Of a stretch of DNA of 16,554 nt, positions 1 through 6,618 are shown one piece after another. Source of the stretch: CAYRUP01 sp964578975 (GTDB lineage: Bacteria; Pseudomonadota; Gammaproteobacteria; DSM-16500); contig CAZOFA010000051.1 in NCBI GenBank assembly GCA_964578975.1, positions 1 to 16,554 of the forward strand, written 5' to 3'. Position numbers and translations under genes: made by a program. The notes under the pieces were generated by a model that worked only from the letters and a program-made list of their open reading frames with translations, did no database searches and was not told the origin of the DNA. Every line of letters begins with the position of its first letter. The first letter of the stretch is position 1.

Positions 1-10
1 TTGTTTTTAA

Positions 11-54
11 TTCCCCCATCTGCCCTTTGGGCATCTTCCCCCTGCGTGGGAAGA
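11..54. repeat. GC-rich palindromic repeat-like element
   Basis: Two adjacent hairpins follow the last gene of the operon. The first is TGCCC-TTT-GGGCA (21-33). The second is TCTTCCC (34-40) pairing with GGGAAGA (48-54) over a 7-base loop. A CCCCC run precedes the first hairpin and another lies inside the second. The GC-rich double hairpin stands out in an AT-rich intergenic region and lacks a T-run on the minus-strand side, so it looks more like a dispersed REP-type element than a simple terminator. Copy number cannot be judged from one window. Confidence 0.4.
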
Positions 55-96
55 CTTGCTAAGCAGAAAATTTTGAATAATGACGAAGCGGACTTC

Positions 97-1116
97 TCAA
101 CTAATATCTTCTCGATACTCATCAATATAAGCACGCACCGAAGATAATTTTTTAAAACTCGCAATATGAAAAAGCGCGTCACCTGCGGTTGTCATTGCTT
201 TCATCGCGAGTCCAATAATAATTCCTTCAAACGGTGCAATCACATCGACCGAGGGATGAATGAGAAAAGGATCGTGAATGCGCGCTAATACTTCGCCTCG
301 ATACACATGCCGTGCAACCATATCTTTAAATTCGTGCATGGGCTCGACGAAACCACTCATCGGTGCGCGTACCCAGCGACTTGTATTGGTGATGACGGCT
401 TTGGTAGATGTCGGTTTGTTGATGACATCTAGCATGCGTAAATGTTTCATGCCTTGTAAAATTCCGCGTACACCGGCGCGGATGCAAAGTTCATTAAAAC
501 GTAATGCTTCGCCACCTTCATACACAAGCACCTGAATGCCTAAGCGACTCGCTGCTTCACGCAAGGATCCGACGCGTTGTTTTGCATCGAGAATCACGGG
601 CGCCCCAAAACTTTGCGCAAATTTTTTGGCGCCTGGCACGCTGAAATCAACGCGTAATTGCGGAATATTAAAATGCGCGACGGCACCGGTATGTAAGTCA
701 ATTCCATACTGACAATGACGGATGACTTCACGCATCAATCCATGTGCTAAGCGTGCGGCTAATGTTCCGGTTTTATGACCGGGAAAACTGCGATTTAAAT
801 CGCGTCGATCGGTAAAATAGCGCGTTTGCATGATAATGCCATGGATGTTGACGGTAGGCACCGTGATCAGTGTGCCGCTCAAACGACGAAGATTAATTTG
901 CTCATGTATTCTGCGTATGATTTCAATTCCATTCAATTCATCACCGTGAATTCCACTGACAATAAATAATTTGGGTCCCGGTTTTTTTCCATGAAATACA
1001 TGAACCGGAATATCAATTTTAACTTGGGTATTGATGTTGGGAGCAGGGTAGAGCACCGTTTTTTTAGAACCCGGTAAAATTTCTTGACCTGCAATAGTAA
1101 AAATATTGGTTCCCAT
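97..1116 (-). CDS. Succinylglutamate desuccinylase/aspartoacylase-family (M14-like) zinc hydrolase
   Basis: Cytoplasmic zinc-dependent amide hydrolase of the AstE/AspA group of the M14 superfamily. The zinc site is visible as GIHGDE (His57, Glu60) and DLHTG (His142). The substrate-carboxylate motif R-D-L-N-R-S-F-P-G lies at residues 105-112 and beyond, and the probable general base Glu200 is in VYEGGE. The C-terminal third (about 250-325) carries the beta-rich R-A-P-M-S-G-F domain typical of the longer bacterial members, and 339 aa fits them. It is the last gene of a four-gene operon, starting 4 nt after the stop of the Tsx-like gene. Members deacylate N-acyl amino acids or related amides, but the sequence does not reveal the substrate. 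Because it is co-transcribed with guanine deaminase and transporters, a role in processing an imported amide is likely. Family assignment is firm; substrate is unknown. Confidence 0.88.
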   Translation of the reverse strand: MGTNIFTIAGQEILPGSKKTVLYPAPNINTQVKIDIPVHVFHGKKPGPKLFIVSGIHGDELNGIEIIRRIHEQINLRRLSGTLITVPTVNIHGIIMQTRYFTDRRDLNRSFPGHKTGTLAARLAHGLMREVIRHCQYGIDLHTGAVAHFNIPQLRVDFSVPGAKKFAQSFGAPVILDAKQRVGSLREAASRLGIQVLVYEGGEALRFNELCIRAGVRGILQGMKHLRMLDVINKPTSTKAVITNTSRWVRAPMSGFVEPMHEFKDMVARHVYRGEVLARIHDPFLIHPSVDVIAPFEGIIIGLAMKAMTTAGDALFHIASFKKLSSVRAYIDEYREDIS

Positions 1117-1120
1117 GTTG

Positions 1121-1957
1121 TTACAGCACCCACATCACGACGAATTGAGGTGCGGTTTGATTCAATCCACTGATGCCATATTTGTTTTTCCAATAGGCCC
1201 ATTCAACGCCCGCGAGTAATTTGTCAGGTGCGCCACGAAAATTTCCGACATCTAGTTTGATGGTGGGTTGTGAGACAATTTGACTGGCGCATTGTCCATG
1301 AGCGCCGATAAAATCAACGAAACCATCAAAGCGAAAACGCGCTTTGCCCAGTGCGAAGGGTAACGACCAGGACGGTGTGATCTGATAGGTTGATTGATTG
1401 CAACCGTTGCCTGTTCCATTCATACGACCACGGTCAATATACACATACGTACCGACGGAAAAAAATTGAAAAGCCGGAAGGTTTAAATCAAAGGTAAAAC
1501 CCGGTAAAAACACGAGAGGTGCTGCCCCCGTGTTTTTTGAGCCTGCATTAAAACCCATCGTCAGCAAAACATCTCTTAAGAAAGGAAGACGACGAGGTTT
1601 TCCCGTTATTCGGGTAATGCTTGCAGAAGGATACCATTCGCCATAAAATTCCGTCGCATTTTGATCGTGAGAATCAGAGCGTAAGTAATCTAAGAAAAAA
1701 TAATTACTGCCCCAACTCCAAGCGGATGAATTTTCCAACGTTGCAGTGCCTTTCGCTACATCCTCATGCACGCCGGGTTCGCGAAATGAAGTCCCATACA
1801 GACCTTGAATATCCCACACCGAAAAAGGATTGAAGGCAGAGGCTTGATTTGCACGTTCAGGTGGTGTCGTATCGGCGAATGTGCTTTGTGCTGCTATCAA
1901 AAAAGATAGCAGCACTGTGAGTTTGCGTATTCTCGATCGTCTGAGTATTGAGCTCAT
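1121..1957 (-). CDS. Tsx-like nucleoside-channel-type outer-membrane beta-barrel protein
   Basis: A 278-aa exported protein with a clear Sec signal peptide: basic RRSRIRK, a hydrophobic core at 13-22, and likely cleavage after Ala28 (STFA/DT). The mature chain alternates hydrophobic and polar residues and is rich in Trp, Tyr and Phe (residues 41-55, 79-91, 104-112, 150-170), as in a beta-barrel. The N-P-F-S-V-W-D-I-Q-G-L-Y-G opening and the E-F-Y-G-E-W-Y-P segment resemble the Tsx/OmpK nucleoside-channel family (PF03502-like). It ends in V-M-W-V-L rather than the usual terminal Phe/Trp. Its ATG overlaps the stop of the upstream MFS gene by one base, so the two are translationally linked. With guanine deaminase in the same operon, passage of nucleosides or nucleobases across the outer membrane is the obvious hypothesis. 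Secretion is firm; Tsx family membership is moderate. Confidence 0.65.
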   Translation of the reverse strand: MSSILRRSRIRKLTVLLSFLIAAQSTFADTTPPERANQASAFNPFSVWDIQGLYGTSFREPGVHEDVAKGTATLENSSAWSWGSNYFFLDYLRSDSHDQNATEFYGEWYPSASITRITGKPRRLPFLRDVLLTMGFNAGSKNTGAAPLVFLPGFTFDLNLPAFQFFSVGTYVYIDRGRMNGTGNGCNQSTYQITPSWSLPFALGKARFRFDGFVDFIGAHGQCASQIVSQPTIKLDVGNFRGAPDKLLAGVEWAYWKNKYGISGLNQTAPQFVVMWVL

Positions 1958-3213
1958 TATTGAATTCCTCTCGACGGATAAGTTTCTCTCATCACGATCG
2001 CGATCACGAAAGCAAGCACCAATGCGACAGTAATGGGTAACGCTGCATACTGAGCAAGCGCTAATGATTTTGCTTCGAGGCCTGTATCAATTCCCCAACC
2101 GATACGAATGCCTGGTCGACTCATCAAGATACCACCGACAATAAACATAATACCGTTGACCACAGAGGCTGAGGTACCGATGAGGCTGGTGCGCACGACA
2201 TCGCCTGACGTACTAAAGGACAACATGTGTGATGCGTTGAAAAAGCCGAAAAGAAAACAAAGCACTAATGCACCGGTTGCTCCCAAGTTAGCACAGTAAA
2301 GTAAAATCAAAAATGCAATGAGTTGTCCAGCGTTGCAAGCCACGATGGGTAATTTACGTTTGCGAATGACGTCGGAAAAATGTGGCACTGTCGCACTACC
2401 GACCGCCAATCCCAGCCATAACATGGAAGCGCCGAAATGTGATGTGCCTTCGCTGAAGCCATGCACCATTAACAGTTTTGGCATCCAAATGACACCGAGC
2501 GCTAACATCGCACCGAAGCTTAAGGCGCCGACGATGGATGCAACCCAAACATGGCCAATTTTAAATACTTCAAATAAGCTTTTGACCACGGAGGCAAAAA
2601 AATCACTGATACCATTTTTAAAATCACCGCCAACAGGTTCAGGATCTTTAATGAAGACAAAACCGAGCACCATCAATATCGCACCAAAGACAGCGGTGAA
2701 ATTAAATAATACGCGCCAGGTCATGGAATCCAGTGCAAAACCAATTAAATTTTGCGAAAACGCTGAAGTGAGGGCCGCAATGGTTTGTACAAGACCGAAC
2801 ATAAAACTGAACTTCGCCATTCCGAACCATCGACCGCCAATATAACCTGCGCCGACAAATCCGGTGCATGAGCCAATGGCAATGATGACTTGCGAAATCA
2901 GCAACATTTCAAAACTTTTTGAATTTGCAAAAATAAAAATTCCCAGTGTCACGAGTGTGATCGCTATCGGCAAAACTTTTCCTGCGCCTAATCGATCAAG
3001 CATGGCGCCGCCAAAGAATTGAAAAATTGCAAACGCCCAAGTATAAAGCGCGGCAATTGTTGCAATCTGAGCGACCGACAAACTTAAATCATCTTGCACG
3101 CGCGAATTCACAATCGCGTAGCCCGTCTGAAAACTAAATAAAAAAACCACGAATGTGACACCCAGTATCCAAACCCACCACGCTTTCAAACTGCCTAGTT
3201 TATTACTTCCCAT
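1957..3213 (-). CDS. MFS transporter, 12 transmembrane segments
   Basis: A 418-aa inner-membrane permease with about twelve hydrophobic helices. The MFS loop 2-3 signature (motif A) is G-G-A-M-L-D-R-L-G-A-G-K at residues 68-79. A hydrophilic stretch around 190-210 (K-D-P-E-P-V and following) is the usual central loop between the two six-helix halves. The layout resembles the anion/sugar-acid or nitrate-type MFS branches, but no substrate signature was recognised. The ATG is preceded by a strong AGGAGA Shine-Dalgarno (complement of 3221-3226) at 7 nt. The gene starts 23 nt after the guanine deaminase stop and overlaps the Tsx-like gene by one base. Operon context suggests that it imports a purine-related compound or the amide handled by the terminal hydrolase. 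Confidence 0.88.
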   Translation of the reverse strand: MGSNKLGSLKAWWVWILGVTFVVFLFSFQTGYAIVNSRVQDDLSLSVAQIATIAALYTWAFAIFQFFGGAMLDRLGAGKVLPIAITLVTLGIFIFANSKSFEMLLISQVIIAIGSCTGFVGAGYIGGRWFGMAKFSFMFGLVQTIAALTSAFSQNLIGFALDSMTWRVLFNFTAVFGAILMVLGFVFIKDPEPVGGDFKNGISDFFASVVKSLFEVFKIGHVWVASIVGALSFGAMLALGVIWMPKLLMVHGFSEGTSHFGASMLWLGLAVGSATVPHFSDVIRKRKLPIVACNAGQLIAFLILLYCANLGATGALVLCFLFGFFNASHMLSFSTSGDVVRTSLIGTSASVVNGIMFIVGGILMSRPGIRIGWGIDTGLEAKSLALAQYAALPITVALVLAFVIAIVMRETYPSRGIQ

Positions 3214-3236
3214 ACGTTTATCTCCTTGTGAAATTC

Positions 3237-4571
3237 TTATAGCTCTCTGCTATGACGTAATTCACCTGCCACATAAGTGGCTCTCACTGCCCGGTCATCG
3301 CCCAGCGTCATCTGAATAAAGAGCGCTTCATGAATGTCTTTGACGAATTGCATACGATATTCAATGATGGGTGTAGATTTCATGTTGAGAACAACAATAT
3401 CCGCTTCCATACCCGGCGCGATGCTACCCACTTTGTCTTCAATGTACATGGCATGTGCGGTGCCACGCGTGGCAAGATAGTAGGCATGACCTGCGGTTAA
3501 TCGGTAGTTGTTAAGCTCTGCTGCTTTGTAGGCTTCATTCAACGTTAATAGAATTGAAAATGAAGTGCCGGCGCCAAGATCCGTACCTAATCCAACCCGA
3601 ACCGGACGTTCTTTTTGCATTGCACGTTGAATGTTAAAACATCCACTGCCCAGGAAAAAATTGGAAGTAGGGCAATGTGAAATGGCTGAACCGGTTCGAT
3701 GCATACATTGCATTTCAGCATCATCCAGATAAATGCCATGACCAAAGACCGCACGCGGACCGCATAATTTATGATGATCATACACATCGAGATAGCTTTT
3801 GCGCTTGGGGAACAATTCTTTCACCCAGGCGACTTCACCCTTATTTTCAGACACGTGCGTTTGCATGTAACATTCCGGATGTTCTTTCCAGAGAGCGCCT
3901 GCTGATTCAAGTTGATCTTCTGTGCTGGTCGGCGCGAAACGAGGCGTGATTGCATACATCAATCGTCCGCGTCCATGCCATTTTTTTATCAGTGCTTTTG
4001 AATCGTCATAACCGGTTTGCGTGGTATCAAGCAAATAGTCAGGCGCATTGCGATTCATCAATACTTTTCCTGCTGCAATGCGCATACCAAGTCGTTCTGC
4101 TTCTTCAAACAATGCGTCAACAGATTGGGGAAACACGGTGCAATAAACGCAATTGGTCGTAATACCGTTCTTTAGACATTGATCGAGAAACATTTCAGCT
4201 ACGGAGCTCGCGAATGCTTTATCGGAATATTTACGTTCTGTTGGAAAAGTATATTTGTTCAGCCAATCTAATAATTGTTCGCCAAATGCTGCAATCATAG
4301 TGGTTTGCGGAAAGTGCACATGGCTATCTAAAAAACCTGCAGAAATAAGCGAATCAGGTCCGTAATTTTTAATCGGGAGATCAGCTGGTAATTGAGATTT
4401 GATTTTATCGGCCGGACCAAAATGAGTGATATGCCCATCACCAAACGCCACAATCGCATCTGGCTCATACACCATCGTGTGTTCAAGACCTTCTTTAAAT
4501 GGATCACCTTTGAAAGTAAGGACAGGACCCCGAATAGCATGGCGAGGTGTTTTTGAGTGGAGCGTAGTCAT
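3237..4571 (-). CDS. guaD: Guanine deaminase
   Basis: Amidohydrolase converting guanine to xanthine and ammonia, cytoplasmic, in purine salvage/catabolism. Family motifs appear in order. The zinc pair is His84/His86 in L-D-S-H-V-H-F-P-Q, directly followed by the guanine-deaminase-specific region ending N-K-Y-T-F-P-T-E (to residue 112). Later come His239 in Q-T-H-V-S-E, His278 in F-G-H-G-I-Y-L, the S-H-C-P-T-S-N-F-F-L-G-S-G loop (298-310) and the zinc Asp331 in G-L-G-T-D-L-G-A-G-T-S. Length 444 aa is normal. The ATG has AGGAGA (complement of 4577-4582) at 5 nt. It is the first gene of the operon, with a sigma70-like promoter about 80-110 bp upstream. No key residue is missing, so it should be active. 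Confidence 0.95.
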   Translation of the reverse strand: MTTLHSKTPRHAIRGPVLTFKGDPFKEGLEHTMVYEPDAIVAFGDGHITHFGPADKIKSQLPADLPIKNYGPDSLISAGFLDSHVHFPQTTMIAAFGEQLLDWLNKYTFPTERKYSDKAFASSVAEMFLDQCLKNGITTNCVYCTVFPQSVDALFEEAERLGMRIAAGKVLMNRNAPDYLLDTTQTGYDDSKALIKKWHGRGRLMYAITPRFAPTSTEDQLESAGALWKEHPECYMQTHVSENKGEVAWVKELFPKRKSYLDVYDHHKLCGPRAVFGHGIYLDDAEMQCMHRTGSAISHCPTSNFFLGSGCFNIQRAMQKERPVRVGLGTDLGAGTSFSILLTLNEAYKAAELNNYRLTAGHAYYLATRGTAHAMYIEDKVGSIAPGMEADIVVLNMKSTPIIEYRMQFVKDIHEALFIQMTLGDDRAVRATYVAGELRHSREL

Positions 4572-4632
4572 GCAAATCTCCTATAAATTAATTACTGCTT
4601 CATCCTTAAAGCTACAATCAATCTACACCTAC

Positions 4633-4640
4633 GGTATACC
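4633..4640. promoter_or_regulatory. Candidate operator palindrome GGTATACC downstream of the guaD promoter
   Basis: A perfect 8-bp palindrome lies about 12-20 bp downstream of the predicted minus-strand -10 box of guaD. That is a position where a bound repressor would block the operon. GGTATACC-type cores occur in GntR-family operators. An 8-bp palindrome can arise by chance, so this is a weak call. Confidence 0.25.
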
Positions 4641-4652
4641 ATGTACAAAGAC

Positions 4653-4681
4653 AATATATTGAATTGTTAAAATTAACGCAA
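4653..4681 (-). promoter_or_regulatory. Sigma70-type promoter of the guaD operon
   Basis: Read on the minus strand: -35 TTGCGT (4676-4681), a 17-nt spacer, and -10 TATATT (4653-4658). Transcription would start near 4646 and leave a 5' leader of about 75 nt before the guaD ATG. Spacing is ideal and both hexamers are near consensus. Confidence 0.55.
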
Positions 4682-4717
4682 GATAGTTTTAATAGTTCAT
4701 CTTATTGATATTATAAG

Positions 4718-4745
4718 TTGAAAATTCAATATCATGTGATATAAG
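4718..4745 (+). promoter_or_regulatory. Sigma70-type promoter for the 401-aa gene
   Basis: TTGAAA (4718-4723), a 16-nt spacer and TATAAG (4740-4745), with the ATG about 53 nt downstream. It is divergent from the guaD promoter, and the two -35 elements are about 36 bp apart, so a regulator bound between them could affect both. Confidence 0.45.
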
Positions 4746-4797
4746 GCAGAGGCGAAATATCAGAACAGAGTTTTAATAAAATATAAGGAAGTTTATC

Positions 4798-6003
4798 ATG
4801 CGTTCATCAGCTATTGTCAGACAGTTAGTGGTAGCAGGTTCAAAAAAATTCATGCAAGTTCCTCGAAGACCAATGTCATTAAAAATCACTCCTACTGATA
4901 GTAATTTGTCAGAGGAATATAAAAAATTATTGAGTGACATGGCTACTATCAAATCGTTACCGGAAGGTGATGAGCAAAAGGTAAGAAAATTTTTGCTTTT
5001 CTGGGGTGTGAAAACAAATCTTTCTCTTTGTACTGTTTCATCAGAGAATGCCACTAAACTTAAACAATTTTTAGAAAAATTTAATTATCCATTAAAAGAT
5101 TGTTCATATGATCCAGAACAATTTGCACGACGTCTTTTAGGCTATTCTCGTGAAGAGCTTAATCAAATCGATAAATTTGTATTTGTGGATGACCATCCGG
5201 GTGTGTTGACGGTTTTTAATCCGCATGATTATTTTTCTCTGATTGAAAAGACACATAATACAAAAACAGTTTTAGATAAGTTATTATATTTTAAAGAGGA
5301 AGTTAGACAAGCGTATCACACAAATATTTCACCCGCGATCGTCCAAGATTTTTTAACATTTTTAAATAAAAATGATCTGACTGAACAGCTGATTTATTGC
5401 CAGAGAATATCAGTGGTATTTGAATTGGCATTCCTGCTTTTTCAACAAGGACAAAACGATTTGTGTGAAGCAATCATCAAATACCCAGGAGAAGAAATCT
5501 TCTTGCTTCGAACGATAGGAAATGATATTGAAAGAGCTCAAAAAAATAATTCCAGCCCCAACCTAAATTATTATCGTTTATTAATCACTCATAAAGCGAT
5601 TGCGCATGAGATCGATACATTCGTCGATAATTTTTTTATCCAACCTACTTATTTTTCAACAGCTGCTTGTGAAAAAATTGCGAATAGCATTCAAATTATG
5701 CTAAATTTAGCTGCTAAAATTGATGCTGATGCGGAGACGAAACAAAAAATCAGCGAGTTTTGCTATAGCTATTCTCATTTAGTGCCTAATTTAACGGAGG
5801 CTTGTCGTATTGCAACGCAAGATTGGAAATTAGGTCTCACCAGTGAAGATTTTTGTTTGATTGCTAGAACAACAAAAGTAGCATCGTTTGGTTTATTAGA
5901 AATATCATCATCAACCGCAGGCTTTTATTCGAGTGTCAAAGACTGTGTTTATAAAAAAGCAGAAGAGTTGATTCAAAATGTGGGACGTCGGTTAGGTTGG
6001 TAA
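4798..6003 (+). CDS. Orphan 401-aa mostly helical protein with basic N-terminal leader
   Basis: No known family was recognised. The start is well supported: AAGGAAG at 4785-4791 lies 6 nt before the ATG, with a promoter upstream. The first 33 residues contain Arg2, Arg8, Lys16, Lys17, Arg23, Arg24 and Lys29 and no acidic residue (first Asp34). Ser, Ala and Val alternate with the basic residues, which resembles a mitochondrial presequence more than a Sec signal because no continuous hydrophobic core is present. The rest is Lys/Asn/Glu-rich, predicted largely alpha-helical, with segments such as 185-215 and 275-300 that look like stacked helices. It ends K-K-A-E-E-L-I-Q-N-V-G-R-R-L-G-W. High AT content, lack of recognisable relatives and the neighbouring effector-like genes suggest a lineage-specific secreted or host-acting protein. 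That is inference only. Confidence 0.75.
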   Translation: MRSSAIVRQLVVAGSKKFMQVPRRPMSLKITPTDSNLSEEYKKLLSDMATIKSLPEGDEQKVRKFLLFWGVKTNLSLCTVSSENATKLKQFLEKFNYPLKDCSYDPEQFARRLLGYSREELNQIDKFVFVDDHPGVLTVFNPHDYFSLIEKTHNTKTVLDKLLYFKEEVRQAYHTNISPAIVQDFLTFLNKNDLTEQLIYCQRISVVFELAFLLFQQGQNDLCEAIIKYPGEEIFLLRTIGNDIERAQKNNSSPNLNYYRLLITHKAIAHEIDTFVDNFFIQPTYFSTAACEKIANSIQIMLNLAAKIDADAETKQKISEFCYSYSHLVPNLTEACRIATQDWKLGLTSEDFCLIARTTKVASFGLLEISSSTAGFYSSVKDCVYKKAEELIQNVGRRLGW

Positions 6004-6041
6004 AAATAAATTTTTGATATGCATTTTAAAGGAGAAAAATT

Positions 6042-6356
6042 ATGATAACGAGACTTAAAACTTTTTTATTATTGATCTGCTTTATGTATTCATTTTCTGC
6101 ATTTGGAAATACCAGTCAGCCACTCTCGTGTAAGGATTTTCAAGGTTTTGCGGACGTAAAAAATAAAATAATTTCGATGGATAAAACATTTGATTGGAAT
6201 AGTCAAAATTGCAAAATTGTTGAGACAGATTCTATTTTTCCTAAAAAAAATGAAAATGGGAATATGAAATTTGAAAGAGGGCTGCAGATATTTGTTTATG
6301 ATAGCTATCAATTAAAATTTATTTGTTTGCCGGGGTGGGTTTGCAAGTCATGGTAA
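6042..6356 (+). CDS. Small secreted protein with four cysteines in the mature part
   Basis: A 104-aa protein with AAAGGAG (6028-6034) at 7 nt from its ATG, 38 nt after the preceding stop and probably co-transcribed with it. Residues 1-22 form a classical Sec signal peptide: R-L-K, then a hydrophobic run T-F-L-L-L-I-C-F-M-Y, ending S-A-F-G before N-T-S. The predicted mature chain of about 82 residues holds Cys30, Cys57, Cys95 and Cys101, enough for two disulfides, as expected for a periplasmic or exported protein. No family was recognised. The gene ends just before low-complexity sequence next to an assembly gap, but the open reading frame itself closes normally with TAA. Confidence 0.65.
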   Translation: MITRLKTFLLLICFMYSFSAFGNTSQPLSCKDFQGFADVKNKIISMDKTFDWNSQNCKIVETDSIFPKKNENGNMKFERGLQIFVYDSYQLKFICLPGWVCKSW

Positions 6357-6400
6357 AATGTTCACAGCATTTCATATAATAAACGCCGCATCGTGTAAAT

Positions 6401-6570
6401 ACCCCCCACGCGGGGAAACCCCCCGATAAAAAAAAAATATAATAACCCCATCGCGGGAAATACACCCCAAAAAAAAAAAAAAAACTANNNNNNNNNNACC
6501 CCGACTGTGGTCAACCCCCCCCCGGGTTTAATCCACCTCTAAAAAAAATAATTAGATCCCCGCGTGGGGG
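6401..6570. other. Scaffold gap (10 N, 6488-6497) in low-complexity GC/A-run sequence
   Basis: Ten Ns mark an unresolved join. On both sides the sequence is an unusual alternation of C-runs, G-runs and long A-runs. The 12-mer CCCCACGCGGGG (6404-6415) is exactly the reverse complement of CCCCGCGTGGGG (6558-6569), so the gap is flanked by an inverted repeat. Base calls here, and the true gap length, should not be trusted. No coding sequence is visible between 6357 and 6618. Confidence 0.8.
6541..6570 (-). terminator. Possible terminator after the ankyrin gene
   Basis: On the minus strand a short GC stem (CCCC / GGGG, loop ACGC) is followed after about nine bases by a run of eight T (complement of 6541-6548). 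It lies about 50 nt past the ankyrin-gene stop. The stem is short, and the sequence is close to the assembly gap and may be unreliable. Confidence 0.3.
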
Positions 6571-6618
6571 TTATTGACACGCCACAAAAAATATAGAACG
6601 TTCCATGATGGGATTTCC

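Noticed and set aside
2318..2845. 175-codon plus-strand open frame inside the MFS gene
   Set aside because: It is antisense to a clear membrane transporter, with an improbable composition (Pro/Thr/Lys/Asn rich) and no ribosome site. It mirrors the hydrophobic codons of the real gene.
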